From: Blastococcus sp. CT_GayMR19
GTDB lineage: Bacteria; Actinomycetota; Actinomycetes; Mycobacteriales; Geodermatophilaceae
Length of the DNA stretch: 64,000 bases
NCBI RefSeq assembly: GCF_004570385.1
Contig: NZ_SPQL01000015.1
Span: 1 to 64,000, forward strand
Direction: 5' to 3'
The notes below the pieces were generated by a model that had not been told where the DNA came from, searched no databases, and worked only from the letters and a program-made list of their open reading frames with translations. The translations under genes and the position numbers were made by a program. Every line of letters starts with the position of its first letter. Position 1 is the stretch's first letter. Positions 26,305 to 33,787 of this stretch are shown one piece after another.

Positions 26305-27409
26305 TCGCCCGACCGGAGCCGAGCGCGTCGTTCACCTGCGGCATGACCTTGGTGGCCATGAGCTCCATCGAGCGCTTCGCCAGGTCGGGGTCGATCCAGT
26401 CCAGGCCGGCGTAGACCAGCTCGCCGAAGTCGCCGGTCTGCTCGCGGAAGGCCAGGATCTGCTCCGCCACCGAGTCGGGCGTCCCGCAGATCACCAGGTC
26501 GTCCAGCACGCCGTCGAGGGTGATCTCCTCGTCCGGCTGCTCCCGGGAGGTCTTGAACAGGCCGAGCCGGCCCAGCCGGCGCATCTTGCCGAGCATCTTC
26601 CCGTAGTAGTAGCGGTAGGGGCTGTTCGCGTCGCCCCTCCCGTAGGCCTCGGCGACGCCGGCGTCGTCGGCCACGAACACCGTCCGCGCGATGCGCCAGT
26701 CCTCGGCCGCGGCGGTCTGCCCGGCGGATTCCTTGCCCTCGACGTAGTTCGGCCAGTGCGTGGCGACCCACTGCGGCAGGAGGAAGTTCGCCGAGAGGGG
26801 GTGGAAGTCGCGGGCGCCCATGGCGACGACGCCCTTGGAGAAGGGCGCCACCACGGTGCCGACGATCTCCGGCCGGGGGGTCTGCAGCGGCTTCCCGACG
26901 ATCCCGACGCCGACCTCGTCGTCGAACGTGGTGGCGGTGGTGACCCTGAACCGATTGCCCGGCAGGTCGATGTCGTAGGGCGGGTCGAGCTCCCAGAGGC
27001 GGGTGATCACGTCGATCGCCTCGGCGAAGATCTGGTTGCGGTCCTCGTCGAGGAGGCCGAGGAGCTCGGCGTCCGAGGGAAGGGCGCCGGGGCTGACGCC
27101 GAGGATGAACCGGCCGCCGGAGAGGTGGTCGAACATCGCGCTGTTGACGGCCACGAGCGCCGGGTGCATGTGGGAGAGGTTCGTCGTCCCCGTGCCCAGG
27201 CGGATCTGGGTGGTGTCGTGGATCAGCGTGGCCAGGAAGACCAGGCTGTTGGTGATGTTCTCGTGCCGGTCGGTGAGGTGCTCGCCGATGAAGGCGTCGT
27301 GGAACCCCAGCCGGTCGGCGAGGATGACCGCCTCCCGGTCCTCGCGCAGGGTGTCGGCCCAGGTCCGCCCCTGCGGGTGCATCGGCATGGCGAAGTAGCC
27401 CAGTCTCAC
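26297..27409 (-). CDS. LLM class flavin-dependent monooxygenase
   Basis: Bacterial-luciferase-like TIM-barrel protein of 370 residues: opening MRLGYFAMPMHPQGR, DAFIGEHLTDRHENI, IRLGTGTTNLSHMHPALVA and SGGRFILGVSPGALPSD, all family landmarks. Such enzymes use reduced FMN supplied by a separate reductase. A flavin reductase domain is encoded by the divergent gene at 27731, strongly suggesting a two-component system. Known systems of this kind open pyrimidine (RutA/RutF) and pyridine rings or oxidise terpenes and sulfonates. GTG start with GAGGAG seven bases upstream. First gene of a four-gene minus operon. Confidence 0.9.
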   Translation of the reverse strand: MRLGYFAMPMHPQGRTWADTLREDREAVILADRLGFHDAFIGEHLTDRHENITNSLVFLATLIHDTTQIRLGTGTTNLSHMHPALVAVNSAMFDHLSGGRFILGVSPGALPSDAELLGLLDEDRNQIFAEAIDVITRLWELDPPYDIDLPGNRFRVTTATTFDDEVGVGIVGKPLQTPRPEIVGTVVAPFSKGVVAMGARDFHPLSANFLLPQWVATHWPNYVEGKESAGQTAAAEDWRIARTVFVADDAGVAEAYGRGDANSPYRYYYGKMLGKMRRLGRLGLFKTSREQPDEEITLDGVLDDLVICGTPDSVAEQILAFREQTGDFGELVYAGLDWIDPDLAKRSMELMATKVMPQVNDALGSGRANA

Positions 27410-27498
27410 GACGATCTCCTCGGAGGTCGGCAGGTGGTCCCTGTCACTGCTCCCGGTCAGTCAAGAGCCGCGACGCCGCGCGGGCAGTGTCGGCGGCT

Positions 27499-27509
27499 GT
27501 CAACTTGAC
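27499..27509. promoter_or_regulatory. GTCAA-C-TTGAC inverted repeat in the LLM/flavin-reductase divergent region
   Basis: A perfect 5+1+5 palindrome about 90 bases from the LLM start and 220 from the flavin reductase start. The 321-base gap 27410-27730 holds no gene I can support. The repeat is a candidate operator for the GntR half of the fusion protein or for PucR; no matched -10 box was found beside it. Confidence 0.3.
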
Positions 27510-27730
27510 CGGCGCCCGATGACGCAGGCCGTGAGTCGGCCCCGGTGGGCAGCGGTCGGCTGACGGCCCCCGGCATCGCCACGGCTCCGAGGTGACGCCC
27601 ACCGCCATCCCCTGGGCGCCGGGCCACAGGTGTACTCGGCATTCGCCCGCGTCCGCCCCGTGCGCCGCGGACCGGCTCGTCCCCTGATGGACCACGTCCT
27701 GCTGGACACGGCGCGGAAGGAGCGGTGCTC

Positions 27731-28879
27731 GTGACGACACCGGAGACGGCGGGGACCCCGGAGGTCGACTCCGCGACGTTCCGCCACGTCGTGGGTCATC
27801 TCCCCAGCGGGGTCACGCTCGTGACCACCCACGGGCCCGAGGGCGACTTCGGCATGACGGCGAGCTCGGTGACCTCGCTGTCGGTCGACCCGCCGATGAT
27901 GCTGGCCTGCCTCAACCGCTCGTCGTCGACGTGCACCGCGGTCTCGCGGTCGGGCGCCTACGTCGTGAACGTCCTGGGCCAGGGCCACGGGCACCTCGCC
28001 TCGCAGTTCGCCACGCAGGGCGCCGACAAGTTCTCCGGCCTCCGGCTGACCCGGGGGGTGCGGGGCGCGCCGGTCCTCGCCGACGCGCTGGCGCGCATCG
28101 AGTGCGAGGTGGTGGAGGAGGTGAGCGCCGCGACGCACACGATCTTCCTCGGCCGGGTGGTGCGGGCCGAGGCCGAGGAGGGCAGCCCGCTCACGTACTT
28201 CCGCGGCGGCTTCGGCCGCTTCGAGTTCGACCGCGACGACGAGGTCTACCTGCACGCCCGGCAACGCGTGCTCGAGCGCATGTACGCCGCCGACGCGGTG
28301 CTGCAGCTCGACGACCTCGCCTTCCAGCTCGGGGTGGACAAGGCGGCGGCGTTCTACGCGCTCACCCGGCTCACCGCCGACGGCCTGGTGCGCCGCGACC
28401 CCAACCGGGGCTACGTGGTCGTCCCCTTCGACGCCCGCACCTCCGATGCGACGTTCGACGCGCGGGCCGCGATCGAGCTGGGGGTCATCGACATGGTCGT
28501 CGGGCGGGTGCCGGCCGACGAGCTGACCGAGCTGCGCAGCCGGTTCGAGGCCATGGCCGCCCTCCTCGTGGGCGAGCGCTTCGTCGACTTCGACCGCTAC
28601 CTGGACGCCAACTACGCCTTCCACGAGGGGCTGGTCTCGCTGGCCCACAGCGCGCCGCTCACGACCGCGTTCGCCCAGCTGCACATCAAGAGCGTCATGA
28701 CCCGCAGCTTCGGCGTCACGCCGGTCACCTCGCAGAGCTTCGTGGAGGCGCAGCGCGGCATCACCGAGGGCGTGGAGCGTGGCGACTCCGACGCGGCCCG
28801 CGCCGCGGTGTACCGGTACACGGACCTCGCCAAGCAGCGCGTGCGGCAGATCCTGGACCAGACCGGCGGCCGGCTCTGA
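27731..28879 (+). CDS. Flavin reductase domain fused to a GntR/FCD transcriptional regulator
   Basis: A 382-residue fusion. Residues about 15-165 are a complete FMN-binding flavin reductase domain: LPSGVTLVTT, FGMTASSVTSLSVDPPMMLACLNRSSST, GAYVVNVL and HTIFLGRVVRAE. Residues about 178-236 are a winged helix (LDDLAFQLGVDKAAAFYALTRL, then DGLVRRDPNRGYVV). Residues about 243-375 are an FCD-type ligand domain. In FCD the metal-binding residues appear mostly replaced (Asn-Tyr-Ala-Phe-His keeps one His; the EH and HL positions read Gln and Tyr), so an organic ligand is more likely than metal. GTG 27731 has AAGGAG eight bases upstream and is preferred over GTG 27725. It faces the LLM monooxygenase, its likely electron client. 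It may serve as both reductase and regulator. Confidence 0.88.
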   Translation: MTTPETAGTPEVDSATFRHVVGHLPSGVTLVTTHGPEGDFGMTASSVTSLSVDPPMMLACLNRSSSTCTAVSRSGAYVVNVLGQGHGHLASQFATQGADKFSGLRLTRGVRGAPVLADALARIECEVVEEVSAATHTIFLGRVVRAEAEEGSPLTYFRGGFGRFEFDRDDEVYLHARQRVLERMYAADAVLQLDDLAFQLGVDKAAAFYALTRLTADGLVRRDPNRGYVVVPFDARTSDATFDARAAIELGVIDMVVGRVPADELTELRSRFEAMAALLVGERFVDFDRYLDANYAFHEGLVSLAHSAPLTTAFAQLHIKSVMTRSFGVTPVTSQSFVEAQRGITEGVERGDSDAARAAVYRYTDLAKQRVRQILDQTGGRL

Positions 28880-28890
28880 CGCGGCCGGGC

Positions 28891-29919
28891 TCAGGCCGGC
28901 GGACCGCCGGGGGCCCGGCCGCGCGCCGTCACGGACGCCCGGACGGTGTCGGGGTCGGCTCCCGCGGCGAGCAGGGCCCACAGCAGCAGCCGTGCCTTGC
29001 GCGGGTCGAGCCAGCCGGCCGGCAGCACGCCGCGGGCCAGCAGGTCCTGCTCGGAGCCGATGAAGCCGTAGGTCGCGGTGAGCACCGGCCCCGCGCCCGT
29101 GCGGCTGGCCAGGACGACCGGACAGCGCCGGACCACGTCGCTCACCACCTCGGCCATCGCCGCCGACACGTGACCGGCGCCGAAGCCCGCCAGCACCACG
29201 CCGTCGTAGCCGTCCTCGGCGACCAGGCGGAGCAGGTCGCCGCGGTCGCCGAGATGGGTCTCCAGCAGGGCGACACGGGGAGCGCGGCCGCCGGCGGGCA
29301 GCGGGAGGGCCGGCCAGCACGCCGGCCGGGCGGCGAAGGTCACGGCGCGCTCGTGCACGCGGCCCACCGGCCCGAACGGCCCCGAGGCGAAGGTGTGCAG
29401 GGCGACGGTGTCGGTCTTGCGCACGCGGGCGGCGGCGTGCACCTCGTCGTTGAGGACCACCAGCGCCCCCCGGTCCCGGGCGTCCGCGCTCGCGGCGACG
29501 ACGGTCGCCGCCAGCAGGTTCGCCGGGCCGTCGGCGCCGGCCGCCGTCGGCGCCCGCATGGCGCCGGACACCACCAGGGGCTCGGGCCGGTCCCAGTACA
29601 GGTCGAGCAGGTACGCGGTCTCCTCGATGGTGTCCGTCCCCTGGACCACCACGACCCCGTCGACGCCGCCGTCCACCACCTGGCCGCGGGCCCACTCCCC
29701 CACGGCCACGACGTCGGGCGGGGTGAGCCAGGCGCCGGGCTCGGTCCTGAGCGTGGCGACGGTCAGCTCGGCCACCTCGCCGAGCCCTGGGACGGCCGCG
29801 ACCAGGTCGGCCGCCTGCAGCGTCGGGGTCACGGCGCCCCCGCCGGACGCCGGTGTCATCGTGATCGTGCCGCCGAGCGACGCGACGGCCACCCGTCGTC
29901 CGCGGACCTCTGCTGCCAC
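28891..29919 (-). CDS. Asparaginase family amidohydrolase
   Basis: A 342-residue protein of the L-asparaginase/glutaminase family: first catalytic motif VASLGGTITM with its Thr, second motif VVVQGTDTIEETAYLLDL with the Thr-Asp pair, and the distal KTDTVALHTFASGPFGPVG and LAGFGAGHVSAAM segments. The GTG at 29919 is chosen because it begins directly before the first strand; the longer frame to 29979 adds Arg/Pro-rich sequence and enters the promoter of the divergent gene. No signal peptide, so cytoplasmic. It would release ammonia from an amide. Placed convergent with the flavin reductase gene (12-base gap). Confidence 0.86.
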   Translation of the reverse strand: MAAEVRGRRVAVASLGGTITMTPASGGGAVTPTLQAADLVAAVPGLGEVAELTVATLRTEPGAWLTPPDVVAVGEWARGQVVDGGVDGVVVVQGTDTIEETAYLLDLYWDRPEPLVVSGAMRAPTAAGADGPANLLAATVVAASADARDRGALVVLNDEVHAAARVRKTDTVALHTFASGPFGPVGRVHERAVTFAARPACWPALPLPAGGRAPRVALLETHLGDRGDLLRLVAEDGYDGVVLAGFGAGHVSAAMAEVVSDVVRRCPVVLASRTGAGPVLTATYGFIGSEQDLLARGVLPAGWLDPRKARLLLWALLAAGADPDTVRASVTARGRAPGGPPA

Positions 29920-30008
29920 CCGTCCTGCCCCCCGCCCGTCCGCCGGCCGCTCCGGCGGGGCACTTACCGTACGGCCCACCCGGCCGCCGTTCCCAGGAGG
30001 ACGTCCCC

Positions 30009-31364
30009 ATGACCGATCTCGACCTGCTGATCGCCGGAGGCACCGTGGTGACCTCGACCGGCCGCCGGCGGCTGCACGTGGGAGTGCGCGACGGCAGCGT
30101 CGCCTACCTCGGCCCGGAGACGCCCGCTGCCGGCCGCACGGTGGACGCCACCGGTCTCTTCGTGCTGCCCGGCGGGGTGGACACCCACGTGCACCTGATG
30201 GACCCCGGCAGCCCGGAACGCGAGGACTTCCCGACCGGCACCTCGGCCGCGGCCGCCTCCGGAGTGACGACGATCGTGGAGCACAGCCACGGCACCCCGG
30301 TCCGGACGGTCGGCGACCTGCGGGACAAGACGGCGTACCTGCGGGAGCGGTCCAACGTGGACTTCGGGCTCGCCGCCCACGCGTGGCCCGGTGCCGCCGA
30401 CGAGGTCGCGGGGCTGTGGGCCGCGGGGGTCACCTTCTTCAAGGTCTTCACCTGCACCACGCACGGCGTGCCCGGACACGACGCCGCGCGCCTCTCCGCG
30501 CACCTGACCGCCTCGGCGCAGGCCGGCGCGGTCAGCTTGCTGCACTGCGAGGACGAGTCGCTCACCGAGGCGGCCGAGACGCTGCTGCGGGCCGAGGGAC
30601 GTACCGACGGCGGCATTCTCCCCGACTGGCGGAGCCGGGACGCCGAGCTCGTGGCGGCCGTCGTCGCCGGCCTGCTGGTGCGGCGGACCGGCGCCCGCGC
30701 GACGGTTGCGCACGTGAGCCATCCGGAGGTCGCCGACTACCTGATGCGCGAGCGGACGCGGGGTGCCGCGCTGAGTGCCGAGGGCTGCCCCCAGTACTTC
30801 CTGCTGCGCGAGGAGGAGGTCCTCGAGCACGGCGCACTCCGCAAGTTCACCCCGCCCGCCCGCGCCCGCACCGACGACGACGAGGCGGAGATGTGGCGGC
30901 TGCTGCGCACCGGGACGCTCACCCACATGTCCAGCGACCACGCGCCGTCGACCCTCGAGCAGAAGCGCGCCGGGGACATCTGGAACGTGCACTTCGGGCT
31001 GCCGGGGCTGGACAGCACGATGGCCCTGCTGCTCGACGCGGTGGCGCGCGGCCACCTCGCCTACGAGGACGTCGTGCGGGTCTACAGCGAGCGCCCGGCA
31101 CAGGTCTACGGCCTGTGGCCGCGCAAGGGCCGCATCGCGGTCGGCGCGGATGCCGACGTCGTGCTGGTCGATCCCGGCGCAGAGCGGACCCTCCGGTCGG
31201 AGGACGTGCTCTCGAAGGCCGGCTGGACGCCGTTCGACGGCCGGACGGTGCGCGGCCGCGTCGTCCTGACCTTCCTCCGGGGGACGCCGGTCGCCGAGGA
31301 GGGCCGCCCGCTGGACGAGCGGACCGGGCGCTTCGTCGCGGGGCGGGGTGCCGCCGTCGGCTGA
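30009..31364 (+). CDS. Cyclic amidohydrolase (dihydropyrimidinase/allantoinase family)
   Basis: A 451-residue metal-dependent amidohydrolase: GGVDTHVHLMDPG metal site, FFKVFTCTT with the Lys that is carbamylated in this family, SLLHCEDES and ATVAHVSHPE metal His, and HMSSDHAP with the metal Asp. Family members open hydantoin, dihydropyrimidine or allantoin rings at a cyclic amide bond. ATG with AGGAGG upstream; a -10-like TACCGT (29965-29970) lies in the 89-base divergent gap. First gene of the plus operon with two dehydrogenases, a crotonase and a GntR regulator. Confidence 0.9.
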   Translation: MTDLDLLIAGGTVVTSTGRRRLHVGVRDGSVAYLGPETPAAGRTVDATGLFVLPGGVDTHVHLMDPGSPEREDFPTGTSAAAASGVTTIVEHSHGTPVRTVGDLRDKTAYLRERSNVDFGLAAHAWPGAADEVAGLWAAGVTFFKVFTCTTHGVPGHDAARLSAHLTASAQAGAVSLLHCEDESLTEAAETLLRAEGRTDGGILPDWRSRDAELVAAVVAGLLVRRTGARATVAHVSHPEVADYLMRERTRGAALSAEGCPQYFLLREEEVLEHGALRKFTPPARARTDDDEAEMWRLLRTGTLTHMSSDHAPSTLEQKRAGDIWNVHFGLPGLDSTMALLLDAVARGHLAYEDVVRVYSERPAQVYGLWPRKGRIAVGADADVVLVDPGAERTLRSEDVLSKAGWTPFDGRTVRGRVVLTFLRGTPVAEEGRPLDERTGRFVAGRGAAVG

Positions 31365-31367
31365 GTC

Positions 31368-31396
31368 TTGCGTTCTCCGTCGGGTGGTCCTATCTT
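31368..31396 (+). promoter_or_regulatory. Predicted sigma-70-type promoter of the aldehyde dehydrogenase operon
   Basis: TTGCGT (31368-31373) and TATCTT (31391-31396) are 17 bases apart, giving a start near 31403. It would drive the genes from 31454 onward independently of the amidohydrolase gene. Confidence 0.5.
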
Positions 31397-31400
31397 CCGT

Positions 31401-31432
31401 ATGCAGCAGCGCGTTTGTGTATACGGCTGCAT
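31401..31432. promoter_or_regulatory. Inverted repeat at the aldehyde dehydrogenase promoter, candidate operator
   Basis: ATGCAGC and GCTGCAT are arranged 18 bases apart over the predicted start site. Between them is TGTATACG with the palindrome GTATAC (31419-31424), which resembles FCD-type GntR sites (core TNGTNNNACNA). Likely regulator: the GntR protein encoded at the end of this operon, or the fusion at 27731. Confidence 0.45.
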
Positions 31433-31453
31433 CCCGACGCTTCAGGAGCACCC

Positions 31454-32992
31454 GTGACCCTCACGCCTTCTCCCCCGACCGTGGTGGAGCTGCCGGTGGC
31501 CTCGCTGCCGACCGGACTCCGGATCGGCGGCGACCTGCTGCCCGGGGGCGCCGAGCCCATCGACGTCGTCAACCCGGCCACCGGCGAGGCCTTCGCCTCC
31601 GTGGCCGCGGCCGATGCCGACGACATCGATCACGCCGTCCGCGTCGCCGACGAGACCTTCCGCTCCGGAGTGTGGAGCCGTATGGCGATCCACGACCGGG
31701 CGCTCCTCATGCAGCGCTTCGCCGACGGCATCGAGGCCCGCATGGAGGACCTCTACAAGATCGAGACCATGAACAACGGGCGGCCGATCACCGAGACGAA
31801 GGCGCAGATCACCCGCCTCCCCGAGTGGTACCGGTACAACGCCTCGCTGCTGCTGGCCGACCGGGACGCCGTCGTCCCGCTGCGTGGCGATTACCACGCC
31901 TACACCAGCCGCTTCCCGCTCGGCGTCGTCGGCATCCTGGCCTCGTTCAACCACCCCATGATGATCACGTCGAAGAGCCTGGCGCCCGCGCTGGCGACCG
32001 GGAACAGCGTCGTCCTCAAGCCGTCGGAGCAGACCCCGCTCACGGCCATGCTGCTCGGCGACATCGCCGCGGCCGCCGGCATCCCCCCAGGTGTGCTGAA
32101 TGTCGTCAACGGGATCGGCGCCACCGCCGGCGCGGCCCTGACCGAGCATCCGTTGGTCAAGAAGGTGGTCTTCACCGGCGGCACGGAGGTGGGCCGGGCG
32201 ATCTCCGTGGCCGCCGCGCGACGCTTCGCGAAGGCCACCCTGGAGCTCGGCGGGAAGTCCCCCGTCCTGGTCTTCGACGACACCCCGATCGACACGGCGG
32301 CCCGCGGGGCGGCCTTCGCCGGGTTCATCGGCGCCGGGCAGACCTGCATCGCCGGGAGCCGGCTGCTGGTGCAGCGCGGCATCTACGACGAGGTGGTCGA
32401 CGCGCTCGCCGCCCAGGCGCAGCAGATCCGGATCGGCGACCCGACGCTCGCGGAGACCCAGCTCGGCCCGGTCATCTCCGAGCGGGCCCGCACGCGCATC
32501 CTGGGCCACATCGAGAGCGGCGTCGCCGAGGGAGCGCGCGTGGTGACCGGTGGCCGCGCCGCCGACGTCCCGGGCCTGCCGGGCGGTTACTTTCTCGAGC
32601 CGACCGTCCTGGCCGACGTCACCAACGACATGCAGATCGCGCAGCAGGAGATCTTCGGGCCGGTCGTCGTCGTCATCCCCTTCGACGACGAGGACGACGC
32701 GATCCGCCAGGCCAACGACTCGCCCTTCGCGCTGGGCTCGGCGATCTGGACCCGCGACGTCGCCCGGGCGCACCGGGTGGCACAACAGTTGGAGATGGGC
32801 ATGGTCTGGATCAACGACCACCACCGGCTCGACCCCTCCTCCCCCTGGGGCGGTCTCAAGGAGAGCGGCACCGGCCGGGAGGGCGGGTGGGAGTCGTTCC
32901 ACGACTTCACCCACGTCCGGGCGATCACGGTGCGCACCGCCGCCGACGACGTCGACTGGTACGGCGGCCGCGCGACGGGACGGCTGAACTGA
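31454..32992 (+). CDS. Aldehyde dehydrogenase family protein
   Basis: NAD(P)-dependent aldehyde dehydrogenase of 512 residues: ASFNHPMMI and LKPSEQTPL coenzyme region, FTGGTEVG, general base Glu in LELGGKSP, nucleophile Cys in GQTCIAGSR and QEIFGPVVVV. It should oxidise an aldehyde to its acid. The GTG has AGGAG five bases upstream and follows a probable regulated promoter. It overlaps the next gene by one base. The VWINDHHRLDPSSPWGG segment in place of the common VNxxxxxxPxxPFGG region may reflect an unusual substrate. Confidence 0.9.
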   Translation: MTLTPSPPTVVELPVASLPTGLRIGGDLLPGGAEPIDVVNPATGEAFASVAAADADDIDHAVRVADETFRSGVWSRMAIHDRALLMQRFADGIEARMEDLYKIETMNNGRPITETKAQITRLPEWYRYNASLLLADRDAVVPLRGDYHAYTSRFPLGVVGILASFNHPMMITSKSLAPALATGNSVVLKPSEQTPLTAMLLGDIAAAAGIPPGVLNVVNGIGATAGAALTEHPLVKKVVFTGGTEVGRAISVAAARRFAKATLELGGKSPVLVFDDTPIDTAARGAAFAGFIGAGQTCIAGSRLLVQRGIYDEVVDALAAQAQQIRIGDPTLAETQLGPVISERARTRILGHIESGVAEGARVVTGGRAADVPGLPGGYFLEPTVLADVTNDMQIAQQEIFGPVVVVIPFDDEDDAIRQANDSPFALGSAIWTRDVARAHRVAQQLEMGMVWINDHHRLDPSSPWGGLKESGTGREGGWESFHDFTHVRAITVRTAADDVDWYGGRATGRLN

Positions 32993-33705
32993 TGGCCGGC
33001 TTCTCGATCTCCCCCGTCAGCGACGGCGTCGTCGTCGCCGAGCTCGACCGCGGGCCGGAGAACCTCTGGACCCTCGCCGACCTCCGCGAGCTCACCGCGC
33101 TGCTCACCTCCCCGCCCGAGGGCGCGCACGTGCTGCGGGTCCGCTCGGTCGGCGAGGCGTTCTGCCTGGGCCGCGAGCGCGGCGGGACCAGCACCGCGCC
33201 CGGCGTCGTCCGCGGCGAGGCCGAGACCCTCGTCGCGGTCACCCGGGCCTTCCGGAACACCCGGCTGGTCACCGTCGCCGAGGTCCAGGGCGACGCCGCG
33301 GGCTTCGGCGTCGGCGTCCTGGCCGCCTGCGACGTGGCGGTCGGGGTGGCCGACGCCCGGATCTTCTTCCCGGAGGTGGGGATCGGGCTGGCGCCGGCGC
33401 TCGTGCTGGCCTGGCTGCCGCGGAAGATCGGCGAGCGCCAGGCGTTCTGGCTCACCGCGACCGGCGAGAAGATCACCGCGGCGCGGGCGACCGAGCTGGG
33501 CCTGCTCAACGCCGTGGTCGGATCCGCCGAGGAGCTGCGCAAGGACGTCGACGAGCGGGTCGCCCTGCTGCGGGCCCGCAGCCCCCGGGTGCACGCCGAC
33601 ATCCGCGACATGCTCCGGGCCTTCGGTGCCGTCGGTGACGACCAGGCCCTGGACATGAGCATCGACCGCCTGGTCGTCGGCTCGCTGCGCCGCGGGGAAA
33701 CGTGA
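32992..33705 (+). CDS. Enoyl-CoA hydratase/isomerase family protein
   Basis: A crotonase-fold protein of 237 residues. The CoA/oxyanion regions GEAFCLGRERGG and VQGDAAGFGVGVLAACDVAVG are present, as is FPEVGIGLAPALV, where the Glu sits near the usual catalytic position. It is short at the C-terminus compared with 255-260-residue members. The ATG shares one base with the upstream stop (TGATG), so it is translationally coupled. It probably hydrates or rearranges an unsaturated CoA intermediate on the way to the semialdehyde used by the next enzyme. Confidence 0.83.
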   Translation: MAGFSISPVSDGVVVAELDRGPENLWTLADLRELTALLTSPPEGAHVLRVRSVGEAFCLGRERGGTSTAPGVVRGEAETLVAVTRAFRNTRLVTVAEVQGDAAGFGVGVLAACDVAVGVADARIFFPEVGIGLAPALVLAWLPRKIGERQAFWLTATGEKITAARATELGLLNAVVGSAEELRKDVDERVALLRARSPRVHADIRDMLRAFGAVGDDQALDMSIDRLVVGSLRRGET

Positions 33706-33787
33706 CCGAGCTCGCGAGGTCACCAGAGGACACAGCACCGTCGGTCACGGAGCCGACGAGCGCCAGCGAGGAGGAGCAGTGACCGGC

